The notes beneath the pieces were generated by a model. That model searched no databases, was not told the origin of the DNA, and saw only the letters and a list, made by a program, of their open reading frames with translations. A stretch of DNA of 64,000 nucleotides from Costus lasius. Its lineage: Eukaryota; Streptophyta; Magnoliopsida; Zingiberales; Costaceae. Positions 44,386 through 57,900 of the stretch are shown here, in pieces (position 1 is the first letter of the stretch; every line of letters starts with the position of its first letter). A program made the translations under genes and the position numbers. Location: positions 96,437,565-96,501,564 of the forward strand of contig CM050451.1 in assembly GCA_027563935.2 (NCBI GenBank), in the 5' to 3' direction.

Positions 44386-46698
44386 TTACTGTAACACTTT
44401 ATCAACATCCTCAGAAAAATTGTTACTTTTAGAGTTTAAGGATTCCTCAAATAAATTGCAAACATCATAAACAATATCATCAATCACCTCAACACTACAA
44501 CATGATCCTGAGTAAGAAAGTTTTTTCAAAGAGTCATTAAAATTAAATTCAATAATGTTTTCACAGATATCAAAAGTGATCTTTCCTTCTTTCACATCTA
44601 TGTTTGCTTTAGTAGTGGATAACAGTGGTCTGCCTAAAATTATAGGGTTTTTGCAATTTTCTTCCATATCCAAAACTACAAAATCTGCAGGTATAAAAAA
44701 CTCACCTATCTTGATTAGAACATTCTCTAAGATACCTACAGGATACTTTACCGATGAATCCGCAAGCTGTAAAAATATGGATTTAGGTTTTAGCTCTCCA
44801 ATATTCAGTTTCCTGTAAATAGAAAGAGGCATTAGACTTACACTTGCACCTAAATCACATAAGGCTCAGTCAAAAGCCATAGTGCCAATTGAACAAGGTA
44901 TAGAAAAACTACCTGGATCCTTCAGTTTTGGTGGCAGTTTATTTTGAATGACCGCACTACAATCTTCAGTCAATGTTAGAGTGCAAGTACCATAATCATC
45001 GAACTTTCTCTTACTAGACAATATTTCTTTCAAGAACTTTGCATAAGAAGGCATTTGAGAAATAACTTCAGTGAAAGGAATATTAATGTAAAGCTTTTTC
45101 AAGATTTCAAGGAATTTGGTAAATTGTTTGTCTAGTTTGTTTTGAACCAATCTTTGTGGAGAAGGTACTGGTGGTCTGTAGGGTGGAGGCAAATCAAACT
45201 TAGAATTATCTTCTTTACATGGCACATCCCCTTTTGGTTCATCACCCTTTTGAGGTGTTAAATTGGGTAGGGTTTGTTCATGTTTAGAGGATTTTTCTAA
45301 TTCTAATTCCTCATCATGATTATAATAAGACTCTTTTTCCTTAAGTTCAATCTTCCCTTTAGGCTCTCCTAGTTGTTTCCCACTTCTAGTCATGATGGCA
45401 TTACAGTGCTCCCTAGGGTTTATCTCAGGTTTAGCAGACAATTTTCCAGGGGGTCTATAAGAAGTACTAACTTGTTGTGCAATTGGGTTTTCTAAAATCT
45501 TATTGTGTGCCTCTACTCTTTCCAATCTAGAGTTGATTTGATTAAGACTTTCCTTAAATTCTTCAATTTGTCTACTTTGATTTGTCATGATTTGGCTTTG
45601 ATTAGACATAAACTAATTTTGATTTGCCATAATTTATTCGAACATGGATTCTACACTAGAATTCTGATTTATGTTTTGGTTTTGGTTTGGATTTGGCCTT
45701 TGGAATCCTCTATTCTCAGTTTGTCCTTTTTCATTGTTATTGTTTCTACATGAAAGGTTGGGGTGATTTCTCCATCTTCGGTTATAAGTACTATAGTAGG
45801 GATCATTGGTTTTGCTTTGATTATAAGTCCCTAAAGCATTGACATGTTCATCCCCTTGATCTACAACAACTCTACAGTTTTCAGATGAGTGACCAATGTT
45901 ACCACAAATTTCGCAAGTGATAGAGGAAATAGCAGCAGGTTGCATTTTGAAAGAATCGAATCTACTGCATAAAGAATCTGCCTTTTCTACTAAGGATCGT
46001 CATCCATCACTCTCACTCTTACCTTGAGATGGTTTGTAGAATACTCCTCTCTCAGAAGTCCATTGATTGTGATTGAGAGCCATCTCCTCCAGCAGTTTGA
46101 AGGCAGCATCCACAGTTTTGCTCATAAGAGCTCCTCCTGCAGCAGCATCCACAGTTAGTCTGGTGTTATAGAGTAATCCATTATAAAAAGTATGCAATAA
46201 AATCCAATCTTCAATGCCATGGTGAGGACACTTCCATTGTAATTCATTAAATATCTCCCATGCCTCACTGAAAGATTCTCCATCTTTTTGTTGGAAACTT
46301 GTTATTTGGTTTCTTAGCTGAATTATTTTGCTTGGGGGGAAGTATTTCATCAGGAAAGAATTTGACAGTTGATCCCAAGTTGTGAAGGTTCCGATTGGTT
46401 GAGCTTGAAGCCATGATCGTGCCCGGACCCTAAGAGAAAAAGGAAATAATCTCAATCTCAGTGCATCGTTAGAAACTCCATTAATTTTTATGGTATCACA
46501 AAGTTCTAAGAATAAAGCAAGATATTGGGTTGGATCATCCAGTGGAGATCCTCCAAACTAATTTTGTTGTATCATTGAAAGAAAAGCAGACTTAATTTCA
46601 AAGTTGTTAGCCTCTATCGCGGGTCTAGCAATGCTTGAGTGAATTTCTTGTGGATTAGGGGCTACAAAGTCCCTCAATGTTCTTTGATTGTTTGCCAT
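44386..46698 (-). pseudogene. Athila gag-protease, multiple stops
   Basis: One frame from ATG at 46698. Gag capsid region (PF03732-like) includes PFSLRVRARSWLQAQP and GESFSEAWEIFNELQWKCPH; a zinc knuckle CEICGNIGHSSENC lies at about residues 262-275; an Asn/Gln-rich linker and coiled-coil-like segment follow; the aspartic protease motif DLGAS is at about 615-619 with the ILGRPLL flap partner downstream. In-frame stops at 46558-46560, 46000-46002, 45634-45636 and 44866-44868 (and another near 45619) break it. No frameshift was needed to join the parts. The frame ends just after the protease instead of entering reverse transcriptase. Confidence 0.85.
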
Positions 46699-46935
46699 CT
46701 CCACAATTTCTTCTTGTGTCTCCTGTGATGTTTCTTATAAATCTTCTTCCAGTATTAACTTCCTGCGCACTCTAAGTGTTTTATTGATTTCAGGATCAAA
46801 TGGAACAAGTTGTCCTGACCTAAGACTCCTACGCATGCAAAATACACAGATTAAGTGATTTCAACAAAAAACAGTAAATAAAGCCTAGTCTAGAAATACT
46901 CTCAATATCTTCAATATTGACAAAACTAAGGTTTC
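46699..46935 (-). other. Athila leader
   Basis: Short noncoding leader between PBS and gag; nothing else recognised. Confidence 0.6.
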
Positions 46936-46956
46936 CCCGGCAACGGCGCCAAAAAC
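46936..46956 (-). other. Athila primer-binding site
   Basis: Minus strand TTGGCGCCGTTGCCGGGG, immediately after the 5' LTR, is the characteristic PBS of plant Athila/Tat Gypsy elements. Confidence 0.9.
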
Positions 46957-48984
46957 TGATGTGATCCGAAAGGACACACTTATAAATACAAGTAGGTAGA
47001 CTTATTTAAGGTGTCACGGCCAAAACCTAAGTGTTGGCGCACAGGGCTATTGTCACTCCCTAACACGGCTCCAAAAACTTGTTGTCCCTAAACTTGTAGT
47101 GTCCGCAAGTGCACGGATACTCGAAGTAATAAAGAAAATATCGATCCCACAGAGAGACCTATGCTGTCAAGTACTAAATAATTGATTTCTTCCTATCTAG
47201 GCAATCGAACAAAAGAAAGGCAAACAGAGAGTTAAAACACACGGGAGAATAATGTCAGAGGGAAATTGGGACTAGGGTTTCATTCTCTTGGATTTCCATG
47301 ACTAGATATATAAAGATGTTCATCAATCGAATTCTAACATGATAAAGACTCAATTTACTTCAAAAAGGGATTATCTCACTTTCGTGCAGATAACCATGCA
47401 GAGATGAATCTTCACTTTTGCCCAAGATTCATCCCAAGCTGAAAATAAGTAAATCATCAACCAAAGAACTCAAAGATCACTTTCGTGCATCTGAGTTCTA
47501 AGTTGATTGCCTCGAGTGGAATCTCGAGGATCACTTTCATACATCCGAGACTCAACACACGTTTTACCTATGGTTCTCCAACGTTCTGATCCTCACTTTC
47601 GTGCAAGATCTCCACGTTTGACACAATAACTCAATCCTAAGTTCATTAATATCATCATGGCAACTTAACTTACTAAAATAAAGAAATAAGAACTTAACCT
47701 AGTTTCCTACGGTGAGTTCCTATTAATCAATTTTAGGGTTCCAAGTTCTCAAGCAAATCACCTTTCGGTCCTTATTGCGAAAACTCTAAATCATGATGAC
47801 AAAAAGTAAACTAAGGAGAATCTTAGAGCGATAATCGCATACGTAAAATTATCAAAGTAGAATAATCATGATGAAAGTAAAAGATTATCTAGTCATTAAG
47901 AAAATCAAAGGGAATTACTCCCCCATGTCCCAAAATAAGTTTAAGTTAGCATGGTGAAGGAATTACAAAATACCATAATTTCATAAGATCAAAAATCAAC
48001 AAAAAAGGAGTTTTAGGAAAATACAGCACGGCTCTGAAATATTTCACAGCCATAATTTGCAGTGAAAGTGGTGAACAGTGGCGGCGCTTCTTCTTCCTTT
48101 GATTTCTCCTCGAATTGATCTCCTTTCGTTCTAAAACTTCTGGCACGTTGTCTCCTTCTCCAGGCGAAGCTTCAGTATGAAAATCATGGTCGAAGGTGCT
48201 TTGGATTGGTCGCGGCGGCGGAACCCTAAGCGGCGGCGTGTACCGTGATTTCTCCCTCGATAGTGGATGTAATTTGGGGCTTTTGGTGTCTACGTGATCC
48301 TGTCGTCGTAAGCTCTTTTTCTTCTTCTTACATCATCCAATTTAAAGCTTTGGATCACCCGCAATATTGTCCGCAAAAATCGGGCGTTGAAATTGACCTG
48401 GGAGTCACGTTCAAAAACTGAAATACGGCAGTGTAATAGTTCACGGCACTGCCGTAATATGGTTCACGGCACTGCCGTAAAATCGGCTAAACTCTCTAGT
48501 CGGATACGTCTGGAAAATACGGCCCGTAATATGGTTTATGGTAGTGCTGTAAAATCAATGAAACTTTTTGTTCTGAAAATGCTGCAAATACGGCCCGTAA
48601 AATGATTTACGGCAGTGCCGTATTTTCGACAAAATCTTCTGTTCGGAATTTCTCCAAATTACAGTAGTGGCTCGATATTACAATACAAAAATATGGTACC
48701 ATAATATATATTACGGCACTACCGTATTTTAGTGAGTTGCTCCGTTTTGCGTGAAATTTATCAAGTATTTTCTTCTTGATGATGAGAATTCTTCTACGTG
48801 TCTGATTTTGCTCAAAAATTCCCTAAAATGATGCCTTTTTGCCTAAAAATCATGAAAAACCAAAATAGAAGTAGACTTTGCATTATTTGATGGATTCAGC
48901 ATAAAAACAAGTAAAAGATCCTCAATTTAGCATGAAAAGGTATCTAAAATGATACAAAATATACTATATATTTTGGTGCCATCA
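46957..48984 (-). mobile_element. Athila element 5' LTR
   Basis: 2028 bp, TGATGTGATC to GGTGCCATCA. Contains the second copy of the constant-loop hairpins (47371-47610) and of the palindrome field (about 48420-48735). It has about 50 bp at 47641-47690 absent from the 3' LTR. Confidence 0.9.
47371..47610 (-). repeat. Five constant-loop hairpins, 5' LTR copy
   Basis: Same order of five hairpins as in the other LTR. H1 (47371-47393) and H5 (47588-47610) keep the loop centre CACTTTCGTGC. H2 keeps its 10-bp stem but the centre has changed to CACTTTTGCCC. H3 keeps the centre, which is altered in the other LTR. H4 has CACTTTCATAC. In the 5' LTR these would lie in the genomic RNA leader if they are R/U5. 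Confidence 0.78.
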
Positions 48985-51900
48985 AAAGACAGGTCATCCA
49001 AGTAAGAAGACGGTGCCTGGCGAGCGGAGCGGAGAAGAAAAATATTGTTGTCGTCACCATGGAGCTTAAAGAGGAAGAAGAGGGGGAGGATGTAGGTTGG
49101 GCCATCTGCAATCGACACCATGTGGGTTGTGGATGTGGGTTTGGAGAAGAGAGGGTCGCTGGTGATGCTAGTCTAGGGTTTGGGTGTGTGATGTCAGTGA
49201 AGGAAGAGGGGGTCGGTGGGAAAGGAGAAGGGCGAGAATGTTGGAGTGGAAGAAGAAGATGGTGAAGAAGGAGTTGATGCGAGCTCGACATGTTCCGGAG
49301 GAAGATACGGTGAAAAATAGAGATGATGCGTGGAAACTAACCTCTTTGTTGCGCGTGTGAAGGACAATGGCCGGGAAGGTAGGTCGTCTAGGGAAGAAGA
49401 CAGTGGTTGGCGAGTAGAGCAGAGAAGAAAAATGCTGCTGTCGTCACCATGGTACTTGAAGAGGAAGAAGAGGGGAGCATGTAGGTTGGGCCATCTGCAA
49501 TCGACACCATGCGGGTTATGGAAGTGGATTTGGAGAAGAGGGGGCCGCTGGTGATGCTAGCCTAGGGTTTGGGTGTGGGATGCTAGTGAAGGAAGAGGGG
49601 GTCGGTAGGAAAGGAGAAGGTCGAGAATGTTGGAGTGGAGGAAGAAGATGGCGAAGAAGGAGTTGATGCGAGCTCGACATACTACAGAGGAAGACATGGC
49701 GAAAATTAGAGATGATGCGTGGAAACTAACCTCTTTGTTGATCGTGTGAAGGACAACGGGCAGGAAGTAAGGTTGTCCAGGGAAGAAGAAGGCTGCTGGC
49801 GAGCGGAGAGGAGAAGAAAAATGCTGCTATCATCACCATCGAGCTTCAAGAGGAAGAAGAGGGGGAAGATGTAGGTTGGGCCATCTGCAATCGACACCTT
49901 GTGGGTTGTGGATGTGAGTTTGGAGAAGAGGGGGTCGCTTGTGATGCTAGCCTAGGGTTTGGGGATGGGATGCCAGTGAAGGATGAGGGGGTCGGTGGGA
50001 AAGGAGAAGGGCGAAAATGTTGGAGCGAAAGAAGAAGATGGCGAAGAAAGAGTTGATGCGAGCTCGACATGTTCCGGAGGAAGACACAGTGAAAAATAGA
50101 GATGATGCGTGGAAATTAACCACTTTGTTGCTCTTGTGAAGGACAACGGCCGGGAAGGTAGGTCGTCCAGGGAAGAAGTTGGCGGCTAGTAAGTGGAGCG
50201 GAGAAGAAAAATGTTGCTGTCGTCATCATGGAGCTTGAAGAGAAAGAAGAGGGGGAGGATGTTGGTTGGGCCATCTGCAATCGACACCATGTGGGTTGTG
50301 GATGTGGGTTTGGAGAAGAGGGGGTCGCTAGTCATGATAGCCTAGGGTTTGGGTGTGGGATACCAGTGAAGGAAGAGGGGGTCCGTGGGAAATGAGAAGG
50401 GCGAGAATGTTGGAGTGGATGAAGAAGATGGCAAAGAAGGAGTTGATGCGAGCTCAACATGTTCCGGAGGAAGACACAGTGAAAAATAGAGATGATGCGT
50501 GGAAACTAACCTCTTTGTTGCTCGTGTGATGGACAACGGCCGGGAAGGTAGGTCGTCCAGGGAAGAAGACGGCGGCTGCCGAGCAGAGCGGTGAAGAAAA
50601 ATGCTGCTGTCGTCACCATGGAGCTTTAAGAGGAAGAGGAGGGGGAGGATGTAGGTTGGGCCATCTGCAATCAACATCATGTGGGTTGTGGATGTGGGTT
50701 TGGAGAAGAGGGGGTCGCTGGTGATGCAAGCCGAGGGTTTGGGTGTGGGATGCCAGTGAAGGAAGAGGGGTTCAGTGGGAAAGGAGAAGGGCAAAAATGT
50801 TGGAGTGGAAGAAGAAGATGGCGAGGGAGTCGATGCGAGCTTGACATGTTCCGGAGGTAGACACGGCGAAAAATAGAGATGATGCGTGGAAACTAACCTC
50901 TTTGCTGTTCATGTGAAGGACAACGACCGGGAAGGTAGGTCATCCAGGGAAGAAGAAGGCGGCTGGCGAGCGGAGTGGAGAAGAAAAATGCTGCTGTCGT
51001 CTCCATGGAGCTTGAAGAGGAAGAAGAGGGGGAGGATGTAGGTTGGGCCATCTGCAATTGACGCCATGTGGGTTGTGGATGTGGGTTTGGAGAAGAGGGA
51101 TCGCTGGTGATGCTAGCCTAGGGTTTGGGTGTGGAATGCCAGAGAAAGAAAAGGGGGTCGGTGGGAAAGGAGAAGAGCGAGAATGTTGGAGTGGAAGAAG
51201 AAGATGGCGAAGAAGGAGTTGATGCGCGCTCGACATGTCCAGAGGAAGACATGGCGAAAAATAGAGATGATGCGTGGAAACTAACCTCTTTGTTGCTCGC
51301 GTGAAGGACAACAGCCGGGAAGGTAGGTTATCTAGGTAAGAAGACGGCGGCTGGCTTGCGGATCGGAGAAGAAAAATGCTGCTGTCGTCACCATGGAGCT
51401 TGCAGAGGAAGAAGAGAGGGAGGATGTAGGTTGGGCCATCTGCAATCGACCCATGTGGGTTGTGGATGTGGGTATGGAGAAGAGGGGGTCGCTGGTGATG
51501 CAAGCCTAGGGTTTGGGTGTGGGATGCGAGTGAAGGAAGAGGGGGGTCGGTGGGAAAGGAGAAGGGCGAGAATGTTGGAGTGGAAGAAGAAGATAGCAAA
51601 GAAGGAGTTGATGCGAGCTCGACATGTTCCGGAGGAAGACATGGGGAAAAATAGAGATGATGCGTGGAAACTAACCTCTTTGTTTCTCGCGTGAAGGCCA
51701 ACAGCCGGGAAGGTAGGTTATCTAGGGAAGAAGACGGCGGCTGGATAGCGGATCGGAGAAGAAAAATGCTGCTGTCATCACCATGGAGCTTGTAGAGGAA
51801 GAAGAGGGGGAGGATGTAGGTTGGGCCATCTGCAATCGACCCATGTGGGTTGTGGATGTGGGTTTAGAGAAGAGGGGGTCGCTGGTGATGCAAGCCTAGG

Positions 51901-54900
51901 GTTTGGGTGTGGGATGCTAGTGAAGGAAGAGGGGGGTCGATGGGAAAGGAAAAGGGCGAGAATGTTGGAGTGGAAGAAGAAGATGGCGAAGAAGGAGTTG
52001 ATGCGAGCTCGACATGTTCCGGAGGAAGACATGGCGAAAAATAGAGATGATGCATGGAAACTAACCTCTTTGTTGCTCGTGTGATGGACAATGGCCGGGA
52101 AGGTAGGTTGTCCAGTGAAGAAGACGGCGGCTGGCGAGCGGATCGGAGAACAGAAATGCTGCTGTCGTCACCATGGAGCTTAACAAGGAAGAAGAGGGGG
52201 AGGATGTAGGTTGCGCCATCTGCAATCCACACCATGTGGGTTGTGGATGTGGGTTTGGAGAAGAAGGGGTCACTGGTATAGGGTTTGGGTGTGGGATGCC
52301 AGTGAAGGAAGAGGGGGTCGATGGGAAAGGAGAAGGGAGAAAATGTTGGAGTGGAAGAAGTAGATGACGAAGAAGGAGTTGATGCGAGCTCGACATGTTC
52401 CAGAGGTAGACACGGCGAAAAATAGAGATGATGCGTGGAAACTAACCTCTTTGTTGCTCGTGTGAAGGACAACGGCCGGGAAGGTAGGTCATCCAGGGAA
52501 GAAGACGGCGGCTGGCGAGCGGAGCGGAGAAGAAAAATGCTGCTATCATCACCATAGAGCTTGACGAGGAAGAAGAGGGGGAGGATGTAGGTTGGGCCAT
52601 CTACAATCGACACCATGTGGGTTGTGGATGTGGATTTGGAGAAGAGGGGGTCGCTGGTCATGATAGCCGAGGGTTTGGGTGTAGGATGCCAGTGAAGGAA
52701 GAGGGGGTTGGTCGGAAAGGAGAAGGGCGAGAATGTTGGAGTGGAAGAAGAGGATGGCGAAGAACGAGTTGATGCGAGCTCGACATGTCCCGGAGGAAGA
52801 CACGGCGAAAAATAGAGATGATGCGTGAAAACTAACCTCTTTGTTGCTCTTGTGATGGATAATGGCCGGGAACGGAGGTCGTCCAGGGAAGAATACGGTG
52901 GCTGGCGAGCGGAGCGGAGAAGAAAACTGCTGTTGTCATTACCATAGAGCTTGAAGAGGAAGAAGATGGGGAGGATGTAGGTTGGGCCATCTGCAATCAA
53001 CACCATTGGGGTTGTGGATGTGGGTTTGGAGAAGAGGGGGTCGTTGGTGATGCTAGCCTAGGGTTTGGGTGTGGGATGCCCGTGAAGGAAGAGGGGTTCG
53101 GTGGGAAAGGAGAAGGGCGAAAATGTTGGAGTGGAAGAAGAAGATGGTGAAGGAGTTGATGCGAGCTCGACATGTTCCGGAGCAAGACCCGGCGAAAAAT
53201 AAAGATGATGCGTGGAAACTAACCTCTTTGTTGTTCATGTGAAGGACAACGGCCGGGAAGGTAGGTCATCCAGGGAAGAAGACGGCGGCTAGCGAGCGGA
53301 GCGGAGAAGAAAAATACTGTTGTAGTCACCATGGAACTTGAAGAGGAAGAAGAGGGGGAGGATGTAGGTTGGGCCATCTGCAATCGACACCATGTGGGTT
53401 GTGGATGTGGGTTTGGAGAAGAGGGGGTCACTGGTGATGGTAGCCTGGGGTTTGGGTGTGGGATGCCAGTGAAGGAAGAGGGGGTCAATGGGAAAGGAGA
53501 TGGGCGAGAATCTTGGAGTGGAAGAAGAAGATGGCGAAGAAGGAGTTGATGCGAGCTTGACATGTTCCGGAGGAAGACACGGCGAAAAATAGAGATGATG
53601 CGTGGAAACTAACCTCTTTGTTGCTCGTGTGAAGGAAAACGGCAGGGAAGGTAGGTCGTCCAGGGAAGAAGACGGCGGCTGGCAAGCGGAGCGGAGAAGA
53701 AAAGTGTTGTTATCGTCACCACGGAGCTTGAAGAGGAAGAAGAGGGGGAGGATGTAGGTTGGGTCATCTGCAATCGACACTATGTGGGTTGTGGATGTGG
53801 GTTTGGAGAAGAGGGGGTCGCTAGTGATGCTAGCCTAGGGTTTGGGTGTGGGATGCCAGTGAAGGAAGAGGGGGTCGGTGGGAAAGGAGAAGGGCGAGAA
53901 TGTTGGAGTGGAAGAAGAAGATGGCGAAGAAGGAGTTGATGCGAGCTCGACATGTTCCGGAGGAAGACACGATGAAAAATAGAGATTATGCGTGGAAACT
54001 AACCTCTTTGTTGCTCGTGTGAAGGACAACAGCTAGGAAGGTAGGTCATCCAGGGAAGAAGATGGCGGCTTGCGAGCGGAGCGGAGAAGAAAAATGTTGT
54101 TGTCGTCATCATGGAGCTTGAAGAGGAAGAAGAGGGGGGAGGATGTAGGTTGGGCCATCTGCAATCGACATTATGTGGGTTGTGGATGTGGGTTTGGAGA
54201 AAAGGGGGTCGCTGGTGATACAAGCCTAGGGTTTGGGTGTGGGATGCCAGTGAAGGAAGAGAGGGTCGGTGGGAAAGGAGAAGGGCGAAAATGTTGGAAT
54301 AGAAGAAGAAGATGGCGAAGAAGGAGTTCATCCGAGCTCGACATGTTCCGGAGGAAGTCACGGCGAAAAATAGAAATGATGCATGGAAACTAACCTCTTT
54401 GTTGCTCGTGTGAACAACAACGGCAGGGAAGGTAGGTCATCTAGTGAAGAAGACGGCAGCTGGCGAGTGGAGCGGAGAAGAAAAATGCTGCTGTCGTCAC
54501 CATGGAGATTGAAGAGAAAGAATAGGGGGAGGATGTAGGTTGGGCCATCTTCAATCAACACCATGTGGGTTGTGGATGTGGGTTTGGATAACAAGGGGTC
54601 GCTAGTGATGCTAGCCTAGGGTTTGGGTGTGGGATGTCAGTGAAGGAAGAGGGGGTCAGTGGGAAAGGAGAAGGGCAAGAATGTTGGAGTGGAAGAAGAA
54701 GATGGTGAAGAAGGAGTTGATGCGAGCTTGACATGTTCCGGAGGAAGACACGTCGAAAAATAGAGATGATGCATGGAAACTAACCTCTTTGTTGCTCGTG
54801 TGAAGAAGAACGGCCAGGAAGGTAGGTCATCTACGGAAGAAGACGGCGGCTGGCGAGCGGAGTGGAGAAGAAAATTGTTGTTGTCGTCACCATGGATCTT

Positions 54901-57900
54901 GAAAGGAAGAAGAGGGGGAGGATGTAGGTTGGGCCATCTGCAATCGACACTATGTGGGTTGTGGATGTGGGTTTGGAGAAGAGGGGGTCACTGGTGATGC
55001 TAGCCTAGGGTTTGGGTGTGGGATGCCAGTGAAGGAAGAGAGGGTCGGTGGGAAAGGAGAAGGGCGAAAATGTTGGAATGGAAGAAGAAGATGGCGAAGA
55101 TGGAGTTCATGCGAGCTCAACATGTTCCGGAGGAAGACACGGCGAAAAATAGAGATGATGCATGGAAACTAATCTCTTTGTTGCTCGTGTGAAGGAAAAC
55201 GGCAGGGAAGGTAGGCCGTCCAGGGAAGAAGATGGCGGCTGGCGAGCCGAGCAGAGAAGAAAAATGCTACTGTCGTCACCATGGAGCTTGAAGAGGAAGA
55301 AGAGGGGGAGGATGTAGGTTGGGCCATCTTCAATCTACACCATGTGGGTTGTGGATGTGGGTTTGATGAAGAGGGGGTCGCTGGTGATGCTAGCCTAGGG
55401 TTTGGGTGTGGGAAGCCAGTGATGGAAGAGGGGTTCAGTGGGAAAGGAGAAGGGAGAAAATGTTGGAGTGGAAGAAGAAGATGGCGAAGAAAGAGTTGAT
55501 GCAAGCTCGACATGTTCCGGAGGAAGACACGGCGAAAAATAGAGATGATGCATGGAAACTAACCTCTTTGTTGCTCATGTGAAGGACAACGGCCGGGAAG
55601 GTAGGTCATCCAGGGAAGAAGACGGCGGCTGGCAAGTGGAGCGGAGAAGAAAAATGCTGCTGTCGTCACAATGGAGCTTGAAGAGGGGGAGGATGTAGGT
55701 TGGGCCATCTGCAATCGACACCATGTGGGTTGTGGATGTGGGTTTGGAGAAAAGGGGGTCGCTGGTGATGATAGCCTAGGGTTTGGGTGTGGGATGCCAG
55801 CGTAGGAAGAGGGGGTCGGTGGGAAAGGAGAAGGGCGAGAATGTTGGAGTGGAAGAAGAAGATGGCGAAGAAGGAGTTGATGCGAGCTCGACATGTTACG
55901 GAGGAAGACACGGCGAAAAATAGAGAAGATGCGTGGAAACTAACCTCTTTGTTGTTCGTGTGAAGGACAACGGCCAGGAAGGTAGGTCGTCCACGGAATA
56001 AGACGGCGGCTGGCGAGCGGAGCGGAGACGAAAAATGCTGTTGTCATCACCATGGAACTTGAACAGTAAGAAGAGGGGGAGGATGTAGGTTGGGTCATCT
56101 GCAATCGACACCATGTGGGTTGTGGATGTGGGTTTGGAGAAGAGGGGGTCGCTGTTTATGGTAGACTAGGGTTTGGGTGTGGGATGCCAGTGAAGGAAGA
56201 GGGGGTCGGTGGGAAAGGAGAAGGGCGAGAATGTAGGAGTGGAAGAAGAAGATGGCGAAGGAGTTGATGCGAGCTCGACATGTTCCGGAGGAAGACACGG
56301 TGAAAAGTAGAGATGATTCGTGGAAACTAACCTCATTGTTGCTCATGTGAAGGACAACGGCGGGGAAGGTAGGTTGTCTTGGGAAGAAGACGGCGGCTGG
56401 CGAGCGGAGCGGAGAAGAAAAATGTTGTTGTCATCATCATGGAGCATGAAGAGGAAGAAGAGGGGGAGGATGTAGGTTGGGCCATCTGCAATCGATACTA
56501 TTTGGGTTGTCGATGTGCGTTTGGAGAAGAGGGGGTCGCTGGTTATGCTAGCCTAGGGTTTGCATGTGGGATGCCAATGAAGGAAGAGAGGGTCAGTGGG
56601 AAAGGAGAAGGGCGAAAATGTTGGAATGGATGAAGAAGATGGCGAAGAAGAAGTTCATGCGAGCTCAACATGTTCCGGAGGAAGACACGGCAAAAAATAG
56701 AGATGATGCATGGAAACTAACCTCTTTGTTGCTCGTGTGAAGGACAACGGCTGGGAAGGTAGGTCGTCTAGGGAAGAAGACGGCGGCTAGCGAGCGGAGC
56801 GGAGAAGAAAAATGCTGTTGTCGTCACCATGGAGCTTGAAGAGGAAGAAGAGGGGGAGGATGTAGGTTCGGCCATCTGCAATTGACTCCATGTGGGTTGT
56901 AGATGTGGATTTGGAGAAGAGGGGGTCGTTGGTGTTGCTTGCCTAGGGTTTTGGTGTGGGATGCCAGTGAAGGAAGAGTGGGTCGGTGGGAAAGGAGAAG
57001 GGAGAGAATGTTGGAGTGGAAGAAGAAGATGACGAAGAAGGAGTTGATGCGAGCTCGACATGTTCTGGAGGAAGACACGGCGAAAAATAGAGATAATGTG
57101 TGGAAACTAACCTCTTTGTTGCTAGTGTGAAGGACAACGACTGGGAAGGTAGCTTGTCCAGGGAAGAAGCGGCTGGCGAGCGGAGCGTAGAAGAAAAATG
57201 CTGCTGTCGTCACCATGCTGCTTGAAGAGGAAGAAGAGGGGGAGGATGTAGGTTGGGCCATCTGCAATCGACTCCATGTGGGTTGTGGATGTGGGTTTGG
57301 AGAATAGGGGGTCGCTGGTGATGCTAGCCTAGGGTTTGGGTGTGGGATGCCAGTGAAGGAAGAGGGGGTCGGTGGGAAAGGAGAAGGGTGAGAATGTTGG
57401 AGTGGAAGAAGAAGATGGCGAAGAAGGAGTTAATGCGAGCTCGACATGTTCCGGAGGAAGAGACGGTGACAAATAGAGATAATGCGGGAAACTAACCTCT
57501 TTGTTGCTAGTGTGAAGCACAACGACTGGGAAGGTAGGTTGTCCAGGGAAGAAGCAGCTGGCGAGCGGAGCGTAGAAGAAAAATGCTACTGTTGTCACCA
57601 TGCTGCTTGAAGAGGAAGAAGAGGGGGAGGATGTAGGTTGGGCCATCTGCAATCGACACCATGTGGGTTGTGGATGTGGGTTTGGAGAAGAGGGGGTTGC
57701 TAGTGATGATAGCCTAGGGTTTGAGTGTGGGATGCCAGTGAAGGAAGAGTGGGTCGGTGGGAAAGGAGAAGGGAGAGAATGTTGGAGTGGAAGAAGAAGA
57801 TGGCGAAGAAGGAGTTGATGCGAGCTCAACATGTTCCGGAGGAAGACACGGCGAAAAATAGAGATGATGCATGGAAACTAACCTCTTTGTTGTTCGTGTG

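Larger units (their letters stand above)
38541..48984 (-). mobile_element. Athila-type Gypsy element lacking RT-RNase H-integrase
   Basis: 10.4 kb with LTRs at 38541-40569 and 46957-48984, target copies GAAGA (38536-38540) and AAAGA (48985-48989, one mismatch), and a PBS typical of Athila/Tat at 46936-46956. On the minus strand come gag and protease (46698-44386), noncoding DNA with palindromes, then the Athila ORF-1 (43137-41740). No reverse transcriptase, RNase H or integrase motif occurs between protease and ORF-1. It is a non-autonomous deletion derivative, further inactivated by stops. Confidence 0.9.
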
